Source: CAYWNA01 sp964459305 (lineage in GTDB: Bacteria; Planctomycetota; Planctomycetia; Pirellulales; Pirellulaceae). Taken from it: a stretch of 64,000 nucleotides of DNA. Where the stretch lies: NCBI GenBank assembly GCA_964459305.1, contig CAYWNA010000038.1, forward strand, positions 5,183 through 69,182, in the 5' to 3' direction. Position numbers and translations under genes: made by a program. The notes beneath the pieces are model-generated. The model saw only the letters and a program-made list of their open reading frames with translations. It made no database searches and was not told the origin of the DNA. This document shows positions 34,100-42,788 of the stretch, in pieces; within the stretch, counting starts at the first letter, position 1; every line of letters begins with the position of its first letter.

Positions 34100-35518
34100 C
34101 TAGAATCGATCGCCGCCCCCCAGTTTCTCCTCGACTTTGTCGGCCTGCCAGGCCACGGCGGTCATCACGCGCGTTACCTCCAGCGGATCTGCCGTATCGG
34201 CCAACTGGTTGGCTTGCACTACCACCATCTCGCCCGAGTCGGTCTTTTGCACGGCAAAGGCGCCATGCACCATTTTCATGTTGTAGCGCAGTAGCGCCAT
34301 GGCGTTCTTTTCCGAAGCGGGACCGCAGATCGACGTATAGGCGATGACATCGTGCCCTTCTTCGTCTTTGCCGTCGAAGTTGACCGTCACCGTCTGCTTG
34401 CGCAGCGCGCCAATTGGTATTGTGACGTGCCACGCGTTTCCAGCCTCCTGGGTTTGCCAACCCGCAGACTGGGCCACGGTACGCACGATCTGCCTGGCAT
34501 CCGTGGGGACAGCCGCGGCGGGCGCAAGATCGCCGAAATCGAGTCCACCGCCTCCGGCCGCAGCAGCACCGGCTGCGGCGGCACCCGCGACGGGCGCAGC
34601 AGCCGCGGCTGGCATTTGCGGAGCGGCTGGTGCGCCTGCCTGCGGTACCGCTGGCTGTTGGCCACCCATCATGGCTTGCTGGATCATTCCGGGCATCATC
34701 ATGCCGAAGCCGGCACCCATGCCCATTCCCATCGCGCTCCCGCCCATGCCCCCGCCCCCGCCCGATTGCTCGGCCATCTTCGACATGCTGTTGGCGGCTT
34801 GATACATCGTGAATGCCTGCAAATCGCCGATCGCGCCCATGCTGCTGCGGGCGTCGATGGCCTTCTGTACCTCTTCGGGCGGAGTGATTGCGTTGATGAA
34901 AAAGTCGGCCAACTCCAGGCCGTATTTGGCAAACTCGTCGCCCAGCTTCGCCCGTGTACCAGCGCCAATTTCGTCGAACTTGGCCGGCAGGTCCAACATG
35001 GCCACCTGCATCGTGCCCAACAGGTCGGTCAGGCGAGAGACGATGAGGTCTTTCAGGAAAGAGGCAATCTCGTCCGTGCTGTATTTTCCCTGCGTGCCGA
35101 CCAGTGTGTTGATCAAGACGGCTGAATCGACCACGCGGAAGGAGAACTTGCCAAAACTGCGCAACCGGACAATGCCGAAATCCTTGTCGCGCACCGTGAT
35201 CGGCTGGCGCGTGCCCCACTTCTGATCCAGGAAGGTCTGTTTCCCAACGTAGTAGACCTGAGCCGTGAAAGGCGACTTCTCCCAAGGAATCGTGAGAATG
35301 CGCGTGATGATCGGGATGTTGGCCGTGGTAAGCGTGTGTCGCCCAGGCCCAAAGGTATCCATCGCTTTGCCGTCCTTGAAGAAAACCGCCTCCTGGTTCT
35401 CTTGGACGATCATTTGCGCGCCGTATTTGATGTCGGCCGAGCCTTGCGGCGGAATGCGGTGGACGATCGAGCGATTCGTTTCATCGAAGTATTCGAGGAC
35501 TTCCAGGCGGATTCCCAT
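34100..35518 (-). CDS. SPFH domain protein with Gly/Met/Ala-rich linker
   Basis: 472 residues from ATG 35518 (GGAAG seven bases upstream). Residues 1-240 are the SPFH-like domain of the YdjI/virion-core type: DIKYGAQMIVQENQEAVFF, then GRHTLTTANIPIITRIL and IGAGTRAKLGDEFAKYGLEL. Residues 255-345 are extreme low complexity (Met/Gly, then Ala/Pro). The end is a folded beta-rich domain of about 115 residues (AWHVTIPIGALRKQTVTVNF, then ENGAFAV-like motifs), similar to small YbjN-type chaperone domains. No transmembrane helix is visible. Its role in membrane organisation or phage-shock-like stress is inferred from the family. Confidence 0.85.
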   Translation of the reverse strand: MGIRLEVLEYFDETNRSIVHRIPPQGSADIKYGAQMIVQENQEAVFFKDGKAMDTFGPGRHTLTTANIPIITRILTIPWEKSPFTAQVYYVGKQTFLDQKWGTRQPITVRDKDFGIVRLRSFGKFSFRVVDSAVLINTLVGTQGKYSTDEIASFLKDLIVSRLTDLLGTMQVAMLDLPAKFDEIGAGTRAKLGDEFAKYGLELADFFINAITPPEEVQKAIDARSSMGAIGDLQAFTMYQAANSMSKMAEQSGGGGGMGGSAMGMGMGAGFGMMMPGMIQQAMMGGQQPAVPQAGAPAAPQMPAAAAAPVAGAAAAGAAAAGGGGLDFGDLAPAAAVPTDARQIVRTVAQSAGWQTQEAGNAWHVTIPIGALRKQTVTVNFDGKDEEGHDVIAYTSICGPASEKNAMALLRYNMKMVHGAFAVQKTDSGEMVVVQANQLADTADPLEVTRVMTAVAWQADKVEEKLGGGDRF

Positions 35519-35709
35519 GGTAATGCTTCCTTTGGCTGCAGATCCGTGGAGAAACGGGACTTGTTTTGAAGTAAACGCACAGATTTGTCTGGCCGCAGGG
35601 CCAATGCCCAAGCGGCTCTGGTGAGTAATTCGTCCGTCTGGCCCCTAATTCTATGAATTCTGGTGAAAAACGCCAACGACAGTCGGCGGATTCTTTTCTT
35701 AGACTGGCC

Positions 35710-35790
35710 CGTTTGACCGCGACCCGCCAGGGGAGCGCATCGCCAAAGCGGCGCAACGCTCGCGCTCCCCTGGCGGGTCGCGGCTAAACG
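35710..35790. repeat. Palindromic element family B, copy 2
   Basis: Complete inverted repeat, left arm CGTTTGACCGCGACCCGCC from 35710, right arm GGCGGGTCGCGGCTAAACG to 35790, with 29-bp arms and two mismatches. It is followed by AAGAC, as in copy 3. It lies in the gap between the divergent SPFH and recG genes, so it is close to both promoters. Confidence 0.8.
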
Positions 35791-35830
35791 AAGACTCCCC
35801 GACACAGCCAATCCTGGCTAGAATGCTCGC

Positions 35831-37924
35831 ATGAACGACGGTGGAAAAAAATCTGCCGCAGAAATCCTCGGCACGCCGGTACAATTCCTCAAAGGCGTCG
35901 GTCCTGAACGGGCAAAGCTGCTGGAGCGGAGGAATCTGCGCACATCCAAGGACTTGCTGTTCTTCTTCCCACGCGACTATTACGACGCGAGCGAGCTTCG
36001 GGCCGTAAAAGAGTTGGTCGAAAGCGAGCTGGCCAGCGTTCGTGGTGTTGTCGAAGAAATCGATCTGCGCAACACGGGACCGGGACGATCATGGCTGGGC
36101 GTACTGTTGCGGCAGGACCACGAGTTCCTGCGGGCCATCTGGTTCAATCAACCTTGGATGCGCGATCGCGTGCACGTTGGCGACCGGATCTTGCTTTCAG
36201 GCGAGCCACGCTTCAATGGTGGGCGATGGGAAATGGTGCATCCGCGAGTCGAGTTGCTGGGCGACGACGAGGATCTTCCATCCGGCCGGATCCTGCCGGT
36301 CTATTCGTTGACCGAAGGCATCCGGCAGTCGCAGATGCGGCGGATCGTGCAAGGCGTTGTCGAGACGTGCGCGGGGTGCGTCGACGAAGTTCTCCCGGAC
36401 GACTACCGAACAGCCCACAACCTCAGCTCGATTCACGAGGCCCTCACCCAGATTCATTCGCCGCACGATGGGGACAGCCTTGCTGGGGCCCGTCGCAGGT
36501 TCGTCTACCAAGAGTTGTTCGTTCTGCAACTCGCTTTGGCGATGCGCAGGCGACAACTGGCCGAACGGTGCGGTGCTCCGCCGTTGCCGGCAACAGCGAA
36601 GATCGACGCGCGTATCCGCCGGCTGTTTCCATTCGAGTTGACATCGTCGCAGAACCAAACGGTTGCCGAGATCTCCGCCGATATGGCGCGAAGCACACCG
36701 ATGAATCGCCTTCTTCAAGGCGACGTCGGCAGCGGCAAGACCGTGGTTGCGGAATACGCCATGCTCGTGGCCGTGGCTCATGGCTATCAAGCTGCCATCA
36801 TGACGCCCACCGAGGTTCTTGCGCGACAGCACGTCCGCACCCTCGCAAGGGATCTTCGCGACAGCCGGGTTCAGATCGCACTGCTCACGGGATCGCTCGG
36901 CAGTTCCGACCGCCGGGAGACGATGGAGCGGATCGCGTCAGGAGACGTCGATCTGATCGTTGGAACGCACGCACTGCTGGATAAGGGCATCGTGTTGGAT
37001 AAATTGGGATTGGTGATCGTCGACGAGCAACACAAATTCGGCGTGCGCCAGCGGGCCGCGCTGCGCGGCTCCGGCGTCGATCCGCATTACTTGGTGATGA
37101 CCGCCACACCGATTCCCCGGACCGTGTCGATGACGCTGTTTGGCGATCTGGATGCGTCGACTTTGAACGAATCGCCGCCCGGACGTGCCGTGGTCCACAC
37201 CTACCTGGGCGACGACGCTCGTCGCGTCCAGTGGTGGGAGTTCTTTCGCAAGAAATTGCGCGAAGGGCGGCAGGGGTACGTGATTGCTCCGTTGGTCGAG
37301 TCGTCAGGTGAGGAGGCTGTCCAGAGCGTTCAACAGTCGTTCGAATCGCTAGCCAACGGAGAACTGGAAGAGTTTCGATTGGACCTGATCCATGGCCGGA
37401 TGAGTGCAACCGAGAAGGATGCCGCCATGCAGGCTTTTGGGCGAGGGGAAACGGAGGTGCTGGTGGCGACATCGGTGGTCGAGGTAGGAATCGACGTACC
37501 TAACGCCACGGTGATGACAATCGAAGGGGGCGAGAGATTCGGCCTTGCCCAGTTGCACCAGTTGCGCGGACGGATTAGCCGTGGCGCTCATCCCGGATAC
37601 CTCTGCGTTTTCGCAGACGCCAAGACAGACGAATCCCAACAGCGTCTTGCCGCATTTTGTGAATCCAACGATGGTTTCGAACTGGCGGAAACAGATTTCC
37701 AGTTACGCGGTCCCGGCGATCTATTTAGCTCACAGCAACATGGCCTACCCCCGTTTCGCGTTGCGGATCTTGTCCGCGATCGAGATATACTGGATGAAGC
37801 GCGGCGGGACGCCCAGGCTTTGGCCGCAGAAAGCCCCGGCTTTCTTGCCCCGGCATTTACTGGGCTTCGTCGCATGGTGATCGCTCGCTATGGCAAAGCA
37901 CTCGATCTGGCCGATGTGGGGTAG
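35831..37924 (+). CDS. recG: ATP-dependent DNA helicase RecG
   Basis: 697 residues, full-length. The N-terminal wedge/OB domain includes QFLKGVGPERAKLL and VLLRQDHEFLRAIWFNQPW. The helicase core has Walker A GDVGSGKT, IMTPTEVLARQH, VIVDEQHKFG (DEQH), VMTATPIPR and the C-terminal VATSVVEVGIDVPNATVM, then QLHQLRGRISRG. The QLRGRISRG motif VI and the end segment with ETDFQLRGPGDLFSSQQHG (TRG domain) are diagnostic. It reverses stalled forks and branch-migrates recombination intermediates in the cytoplasm. A family B palindrome lies in front of it. Confidence 0.97.
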   Translation: MNDGGKKSAAEILGTPVQFLKGVGPERAKLLERRNLRTSKDLLFFFPRDYYDASELRAVKELVESELASVRGVVEEIDLRNTGPGRSWLGVLLRQDHEFLRAIWFNQPWMRDRVHVGDRILLSGEPRFNGGRWEMVHPRVELLGDDEDLPSGRILPVYSLTEGIRQSQMRRIVQGVVETCAGCVDEVLPDDYRTAHNLSSIHEALTQIHSPHDGDSLAGARRRFVYQELFVLQLALAMRRRQLAERCGAPPLPATAKIDARIRRLFPFELTSSQNQTVAEISADMARSTPMNRLLQGDVGSGKTVVAEYAMLVAVAHGYQAAIMTPTEVLARQHVRTLARDLRDSRVQIALLTGSLGSSDRRETMERIASGDVDLIVGTHALLDKGIVLDKLGLVIVDEQHKFGVRQRAALRGSGVDPHYLVMTATPIPRTVSMTLFGDLDASTLNESPPGRAVVHTYLGDDARRVQWWEFFRKKLREGRQGYVIAPLVESSGEEAVQSVQQSFESLANGELEEFRLDLIHGRMSATEKDAAMQAFGRGETEVLVATSVVEVGIDVPNATVMTIEGGERFGLAQLHQLRGRISRGAHPGYLCVFADAKTDESQQRLAAFCESNDGFELAETDFQLRGPGDLFSSQQHGLPPFRVADLVRDRDILDEARRDAQALAAESPGFLAPAFTGLRRMVIARYGKALDLADVG

Positions 37925-38112
37925 CCAGCGGGGATGGTGGCCAGTTGAAGGCTTGCCCCCTGCTCTTTCCACGGCGATCAGCATGAAATCTGGTCACGCA
38001 CAGTGCGAGACGGACGTTGATTCATCCGCAGAAGTCGAATACCATTGGAGTGCTTGGGTCGCCACAGCCTCGTTACACATGCAGCAGCAATTTGTCAGGA
38101 GTCAACAGCGGT

Positions 38113-39600
38113 ATGGCTGAAGAATGGACACCGGAGAGACTTGCCGATCGAATCTTTGACCTGCGGCTTCTCGATACGCGCCAGTTGGAGGGCGTGTGGA
38201 CGGAGTTTGGCACACGCAATGTCTCTTGCGAGGATTTCCAAAACTGTCTGTTGCGCAAGGAACTGCTCACAAACTTCCAGTTGGGCAAGGTCTTGCAGGG
38301 GGACCGCCAGGGCTACTTCTATGGCAGATATCGCGTCTTGTACATCGCCGGGGCTGGGACGTTCGCCCGCGTCTTCCGTTCGGTGAATCTCGACACGGGA
38401 CAAGTGGTGGCGTTGAAAGTCCTCCGCAAGCGATACCGTGACAAACCGGAGCAAGTTGACCTGTTCTTGCGCGAAGCCCGTATGGGTTTGCGGCTCCGTC
38501 ACGAAAACATCGTCCGTGTCTTCGAGGTTAGCGACGACGTCAGGACCCCGTACTTCGTGATGGAGTTCGTCGAAGGGCAGACACTCCGGGAGCTCATGAA
38601 GATGCGGAAGAAGCTGGATGTAGCCACTTCGTTGGACTTCGCCATTCACATCGTCACCGGCCTGGACCACGCGCGCAAGCGAGGGATTACGCACCGTGAC
38701 ATGAAGCTCTCTAACGTGCTGATCACGTCTTCAGCAGTTGCGAAACTGGTGGATTTCGGACTCGCCACTATCTCCGAAGCCAATGACGATCTTCTGACAG
38801 CCTCCCCCAACGCCCGGTCGATCGACTACGTGGCCCTGGAGCGAGGAACGGGTGTGAGCAAGACCGATCACCGCAGCGATATCTACTTTGCCGGCGCCAT
38901 GTTGTACAACATGCTCAGCGGCGTCGCCCCTCTGACTGACACGAAGGACCGGCTCATACGAATGAGCATTTCGCGTTTTCAAGAGATCAAGGCACTGAAC
39001 AAGGTCGAACCGGATGCGCCAATCGGCCTTGTATCCGTGGTCGTTCGCGCGATGACGCTCAATCCGGACAATCGCTACCAAGAAGCGGAAGAAATGCTCG
39101 CCGAGTTGAAACGGGCCAAGATCATCCTGGAAAAGGGAGAGGATGACGCCCCAGTGCCGCAACAGTCCTCGGCCCCGGAGAAAACGGGCCCGAAGACCGT
39201 CGACCAGGAAGGCAAGGGACGAACCGTGATGTGTGTGGAATCCGGCTCGGAAATGCAGAACCTCCTGCGCGATCAGTTAAAGAAACGCGGTTATCGCGTG
39301 CTGATCACCAGCGATCCGTCCCGGGCGATTCAGCGGTTCGAAGACGAAGCTCGCGTTGCAGACTGTGCCATCTTCTCGACACAATCTTTGGGTCCTAAGG
39401 CCGTCGCTGCGTTCAATCGCTTGGGCGAATCGGAGATCACCGAGAACATTCCCGCTATCTTGTTGGTCGACAAGCGGCAGCGGGCCCTCATCAAGGCGGC
39501 CGAGACCAGCGACCATCGTGTCCTGTTGCCGATGCCGCTGAAGATCAAGCAACTGCGTTCGAAGTTGCTGAAGTTGCTGTCCGCCAAGGCGAAAACGTAG
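38113..39600 (+). CDS. Serine/threonine protein kinase with degenerate receiver domain
   Basis: 495 residues from ATG 38113. Kinase residues 73-365: Gly-loop GAGTFARVF, catalytic Lys102 (VALKVLRK), Glu121, HRD loop THRDMKLSN (194-201), DFG at 214-216 and the ALERGTG segment. All catalytic residues are present. A short helical N-terminus precedes it (WTPERLADRIFDLRLLDTRQ). The C-terminal 125 residues have the fold of a response-regulator receiver (RTVMCVESGS, then KKRGYRVLITSDP, IPAILLVD and the VLLPMPLKIKQL end). However, the acidic pair at strand 1 is reduced to one Glu, and the phospho-acceptor Asp is Ser (CAIFSTQSLG), so it cannot be phosphorylated normally. Confidence 0.9.
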   Translation: MAEEWTPERLADRIFDLRLLDTRQLEGVWTEFGTRNVSCEDFQNCLLRKELLTNFQLGKVLQGDRQGYFYGRYRVLYIAGAGTFARVFRSVNLDTGQVVALKVLRKRYRDKPEQVDLFLREARMGLRLRHENIVRVFEVSDDVRTPYFVMEFVEGQTLRELMKMRKKLDVATSLDFAIHIVTGLDHARKRGITHRDMKLSNVLITSSAVAKLVDFGLATISEANDDLLTASPNARSIDYVALERGTGVSKTDHRSDIYFAGAMLYNMLSGVAPLTDTKDRLIRMSISRFQEIKALNKVEPDAPIGLVSVVVRAMTLNPDNRYQEAEEMLAELKRAKIILEKGEDDAPVPQQSSAPEKTGPKTVDQEGKGRTVMCVESGSEMQNLLRDQLKKRGYRVLITSDPSRAIQRFEDEARVADCAIFSTQSLGPKAVAAFNRLGESEITENIPAILLVDKRQRALIKAAETSDHRVLLPMPLKIKQLRSKLLKLLSAKAKT

Positions 39601-39639
39601 CGCCGAAAGAATGGCGGCTGCCTCCCCAGCGTTCCCTCT

Positions 39640-40383
39640 CTACTCGCCGGGAACTTTCAAACCCATCTCGCGCATCAGCATCTTCATGTCCTCCCACGCT
39701 GCTCGCTTCATGTCCGAAGTCCTCAGCAAGTATGCGGGATGATAGGTGACCATCACCTTGATCCCTCGGTAGTCGTGGAATCGTCCTCGCAGACTCCCGA
39801 GCGATCGAGTGGTGGCCAAGAGGTTTTGGGCGGCCACGGCCCCGAGGCAACAGATGAACTCGGGCTGGATGATATCCAACTGCCGTTCGAAGAAGCCACG
39901 GCAGTTCGCTACTTCGTCGGGTTGTGGAGTGCGGTTGCCGGGGGGCCGGCATTTCAAAACGTTCAGGATGTAGACTTCCTCGCGCCGCAACGTGCAGGCT
40001 TGGATGATCTTGTTCAACAATTGCCCTGCCGCGCCGACGAACGGCTCGCCTCGGCGGTCTTCGTCTGCCCCAGGAGCTTCGCCCAGGAAACACAATCGAG
40101 CCTGCGCGTCTCCGACGCCCAACACCGTCTGCGTGCGCGAGGCCGCCAGTTCTGAACACCGCGTGCATGCGGCGACCTCGCTTCCAAGCCGCGATAACGC
40201 GTCGACAGGGCGATCCGGCACCGGGGTCTCCACCGGGACATCCGGCGTTTGCTGCAATGTCGGTACAACCGGATCAGGCAGTCTGGCGATCTGTTCTACG
40301 CCGAATCGCTCCAGACACTCAAGCTTCTGCCGAACCGCTCTCCTTGCCCGAAGCCATCCATCTGCGTCTGCCGCTGCCGTCAC
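39640..40383 (-). CDS. Uracil-DNA glycosylase, family 4 type
   Basis: 247 residues. Family 4 features: the [4Fe-4S]-binding CTRCSELA, motif 1 FLGEAPGADEDRRGEPFVGA, the second cysteine pair near VLKCRPPGNRTP and FICCLGAVAAQNLL, and motif 2 VTYHPAYLLR. The enzyme removes uracil from DNA in base excision repair. The N-terminal 65 residues are an extra, poorly conserved extension (WLRARRAVRQKLECLERFGV, then Pro-rich), common in planctomycete copies. It is on the opposite strand to the kinase gene; the genes converge at 39600-39640. Confidence 0.93.
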   Translation of the reverse strand: MTAAADADGWLRARRAVRQKLECLERFGVEQIARLPDPVVPTLQQTPDVPVETPVPDRPVDALSRLGSEVAACTRCSELAASRTQTVLGVGDAQARLCFLGEAPGADEDRRGEPFVGAAGQLLNKIIQACTLRREEVYILNVLKCRPPGNRTPQPDEVANCRGFFERQLDIIQPEFICCLGAVAAQNLLATTRSLGSLRGRFHDYRGIKVMVTYHPAYLLRTSDMKRAAWEDMKMLMREMGLKVPGE

Positions 40384-40420
40384 TATGATTTCCTCCCCAT
40401 CTCTTTATGGCCCGGCCACT

Positions 40421-40490
40421 TGTTGGAGTCCAGGCTTCAGCCTGGATTCCCCAGCCTAAAGGCTGTACTCCAGCGGACATTTCAAACCGG
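40421..40490. repeat. Palindromic element family D, copy 1
   Basis: Contains TGTTGGAGTCCAGGCTTCAG, then CCCCAGCCTAAAGGCTGTAC and TCCAGC. AGGCT-TC-AGCCT and CAGCCT-AA-AGGCTG are two small hairpins within an outer GGAGT/ACTCC pairing. The right end, TTTCAAACCGGC, is also shared with copy 2 at 60971-61034. Confidence 0.75.
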
Positions 40491-40500
40491 CCGCGGCACA

Positions 40501-40576
40501 GTTCGTAATGCCGCGTTTACGCGGTCTTGACCGCAATAACAAGACGCTTCTCCGCCTGAAGGCGGTACTACGAACG
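40501..40576. repeat. Palindromic element (family E)
   Basis: Outer arms AGTTCGTAATGCCGC at 40500 and GCGGTACTACGAAC near 40563-40576 are partly complementary, with an inner hairpin CCGCCT-GA-AGGCGG. It lies next to family D copy 1 and upstream of the large exported protein gene. Only one copy is seen here. Confidence 0.55.
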
Positions 40577-40779
40577 GTCTCGACTCCCAAGCAAGACAGT
40601 CGAATCAAGATTCCGAGTATAGATCAACCGACTCGGGTTGGGGACACGGCATCGGATTGGAAGCCATGCGGCTGCATACCACAAAATAGTTTCGACAAAG
40701 GATTTAGGTTGACAGACCACCGTTCTAACGAAATGATTAAGAGAGGGCGGTTCCACTGCGAAACGTATGGAGAAAACGA

Positions 40780-42657
40780 ATGTCACGAGGCAGTAAAGCA
40801 GCCGTATACTGGTATGTCCATATAGTTCTGTTAGCGGGTGCCGTGATCGCGACGGGCCAAACCGCGTTGGCGCAAGCCAAACCGAAATACGATGTTATGC
40901 CCGTTCCACAGATCATTCTTGACGCCGACCGCAAAATCGACGTGAAAATGGCAAAGGAAGAGAAAGCAGCCATCCAGGAAGCGAAGACGACGAAGCGTGG
41001 GCTTGAGATGCTGGTGGCCAATGTCCTGCGCAACTCGCCGGATGTCTCCCTGGACGACGAGAAAACGAAGAAGAATTTCGACGGTTGGTACACGCAGTAC
41101 TATTTTGCGATCCTCACGCATCCAGAACACCTGTCCAAGTGGACCGAAACGCGTCGAAAGTTCCTCAAAATACTCACCCCTTCCAATGTACCGCCAAAAG
41201 TCCACGAACACTTGGTGGATGACCTCGCGATTCCAACGATGCTGACCATCGCCAAGGGAAACTATCACCCGGTGGCACGCTACAATGCCACGCTTTTTAT
41301 CGGCAGTTTGAATGACCATGAAGCTGTGCTGATCGGCGAGAAGAAGCAGTTGCCGGTTCCCTCGATGCTCGCTTTGGCGAGACTGATCGGAGAGTACGCG
41401 GACGCCAACCAGATCGATGCGGTACGCGTCGCTGCACTGGTTGGAATTCTGAGACATGTGAAAATTGACAGTTACTTGCCCTCCGAGAACCGGCGATTGG
41501 CGGGCAACAACGCGGAGACGCGAATCGTGGATCTCGCGACCAATCTCATCAGCCAGAAAGACGCGCCGGAAGGTCGCTCGCAGGGAGGTCACGATTGGAT
41601 GCGGCGACAGGCCATCGAGATCGCGGGGTTCTTGGGCAGCGTCGGCCAGAACGGGAAAGTCGTCTCCGCACTGGACGCCCTGGTAGCCGACGAAACGACC
41701 CCGGTGTCGCTTCGATGTAGCGCCGCCGAAGCCCTGGGGCGGCTGAACTATCCGGCAAACACGAACATGAATGTTGCGGATACCGCAAAGAAGTTCGGTG
41801 CTGTTGCCGTGTATGCTTGCCACAAAGAACTGATGCGGGTCGAGGACCAGCAGAAGCTGGAAGAAGAGGAAAAAGGAACGGCAGGGGGCGCCAGCGCGTT
41901 TGGAGGACAGTCCTTCGGTGGTGCTCTCGGCGGAACGTCGTCCGGAGCGTACGGCGCCGCCTTTGGCGGAAAGGCCGCCGCCGGTCCTCTCGCTTACCGA
42001 ATCGCTATGACCCGACGGCGCGTCAAGTATCAAACCCTGTTGGTCAAGACGGGTCTGGTTGGGGTGAAACAAGATGCGAAAAGACCGCGCCCCAGGTTCG
42101 GGAGTGCAGACGAAAGTGCGGATGCCGCCGCGGAGGAGACCAAGAAAAAGGAACGTGGGATACTGGCGCTGGCCAAATCTCCGGAAGATCAAGAATACGT
42201 CAAGAAGGTGGTCGACGGCATCGATGCCATTGTTGCCGTGACGGACAATTCGAAGGTGGAAGATCTAACGTCGCTGGTCACGGATATTCGAAACAAGGTC
42301 AACGAATTGGAGCAGAGTTGCGAGATCGTCGTGGACATGGGCGACTCGGAAGGCGACGTAGTCGACATAGAAGACCTGCTGGCAAATCCGGCGGAACCGA
42401 TGGACATCGAAGCGGGCATGGAATTGCCCGTCGGCCCACCAAGTGAACCGCCGACCGGCCCGTCGGGAAAAACTCCGGCGGATCCGGGAGTCAAACCGCC
42501 TACCAAGCCAGCGGTGACTGCGCCCGCCAAGCAAGCAGCGGATTCGCCCGCCAAGCCAGCGGTAACTGCGCCCGCCAAGCCGCCAGCGCCTGTCAAACCG
42601 CCCGCAAAGGCCCCAACTAATCCCGCCGGCGCGAAAAATCCCGCCAATAAGCCTTAG
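40780..42657 (+). CDS. Large exported protein with Lys/Pro/Ala-rich tail
   Basis: 625 residues, start supported by GGAGAAAACGA. A signal peptide (IVLLAGAVIATGQTALA) ends before QAKPKYDV. The core (residues 60-380) is alpha-helical, with HEAT-like pairs (WMRRQAIEIAGFLGSVGQNG, then SLRCSAAEALGRLNYP) and the segment GWYTQYYFAILTHPEHLSKW. A Gly/Ser/Ala-rich stretch (residues 365-405) and a C-terminal PAKP repeat tail follow, ending NPAGAKNPANKP. I know no function. A planctomycete exported protein of this kind is probably periplasmic. The stop codon overlaps repeat family C copy 2. Confidence 0.75.
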   Translation: MSRGSKAAVYWYVHIVLLAGAVIATGQTALAQAKPKYDVMPVPQIILDADRKIDVKMAKEEKAAIQEAKTTKRGLEMLVANVLRNSPDVSLDDEKTKKNFDGWYTQYYFAILTHPEHLSKWTETRRKFLKILTPSNVPPKVHEHLVDDLAIPTMLTIAKGNYHPVARYNATLFIGSLNDHEAVLIGEKKQLPVPSMLALARLIGEYADANQIDAVRVAALVGILRHVKIDSYLPSENRRLAGNNAETRIVDLATNLISQKDAPEGRSQGGHDWMRRQAIEIAGFLGSVGQNGKVVSALDALVADETTPVSLRCSAAEALGRLNYPANTNMNVADTAKKFGAVAVYACHKELMRVEDQQKLEEEEKGTAGGASAFGGQSFGGALGGTSSGAYGAAFGGKAAAGPLAYRIAMTRRRVKYQTLLVKTGLVGVKQDAKRPRPRFGSADESADAAAEETKKKERGILALAKSPEDQEYVKKVVDGIDAIVAVTDNSKVEDLTSLVTDIRNKVNELEQSCEIVVDMGDSEGDVVDIEDLLANPAEPMDIEAGMELPVGPPSEPPTGPSGKTPADPGVKPPTKPAVTAPAKQAADSPAKPAVTAPAKPPAPVKPPAKAPTNPAGAKNPANKP

Positions 42658-42788
42658 AGCGTGTCTTCAAATTGTGGACTGGGGAGGGCGAGGCTCCTGC
42701 CGAGCCGTCGAAATGGCCGGAAGACCGGCTCAGCCGGAGCTTCGCCCTCCCAGATCGTGCCCCTCACAGGATTTTGAAGACACGCTCT
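42656..42788. repeat. Nested palindromic element family C, copy 2
   Basis: Inner GGGAGGGCGAGGCTCC at 42683 and GGAGCTTCGCCCTCCC to 42751 enclose a short centre. The outer arms are a perfect 16-bp inverted repeat, AGAGCGTGTCTTCAAA (42656-42671) with TTTGAAGACACGCTCT (42773-42788). It lies between convergent genes, and its arms overlap the stop codons of both. Confidence 0.88.

Noticed and set aside
34017..35285. 422-codon minus-strand frame in the SPFH region
   Set aside because: Out-of-frame reading of the SPFH gene, rich in Arg and Gly, with no recognisable domain.
40831..42192. 453-codon minus-strand frame
   Set aside because: Antisense to the exported protein gene, which has a signal peptide and ribosome-binding site.
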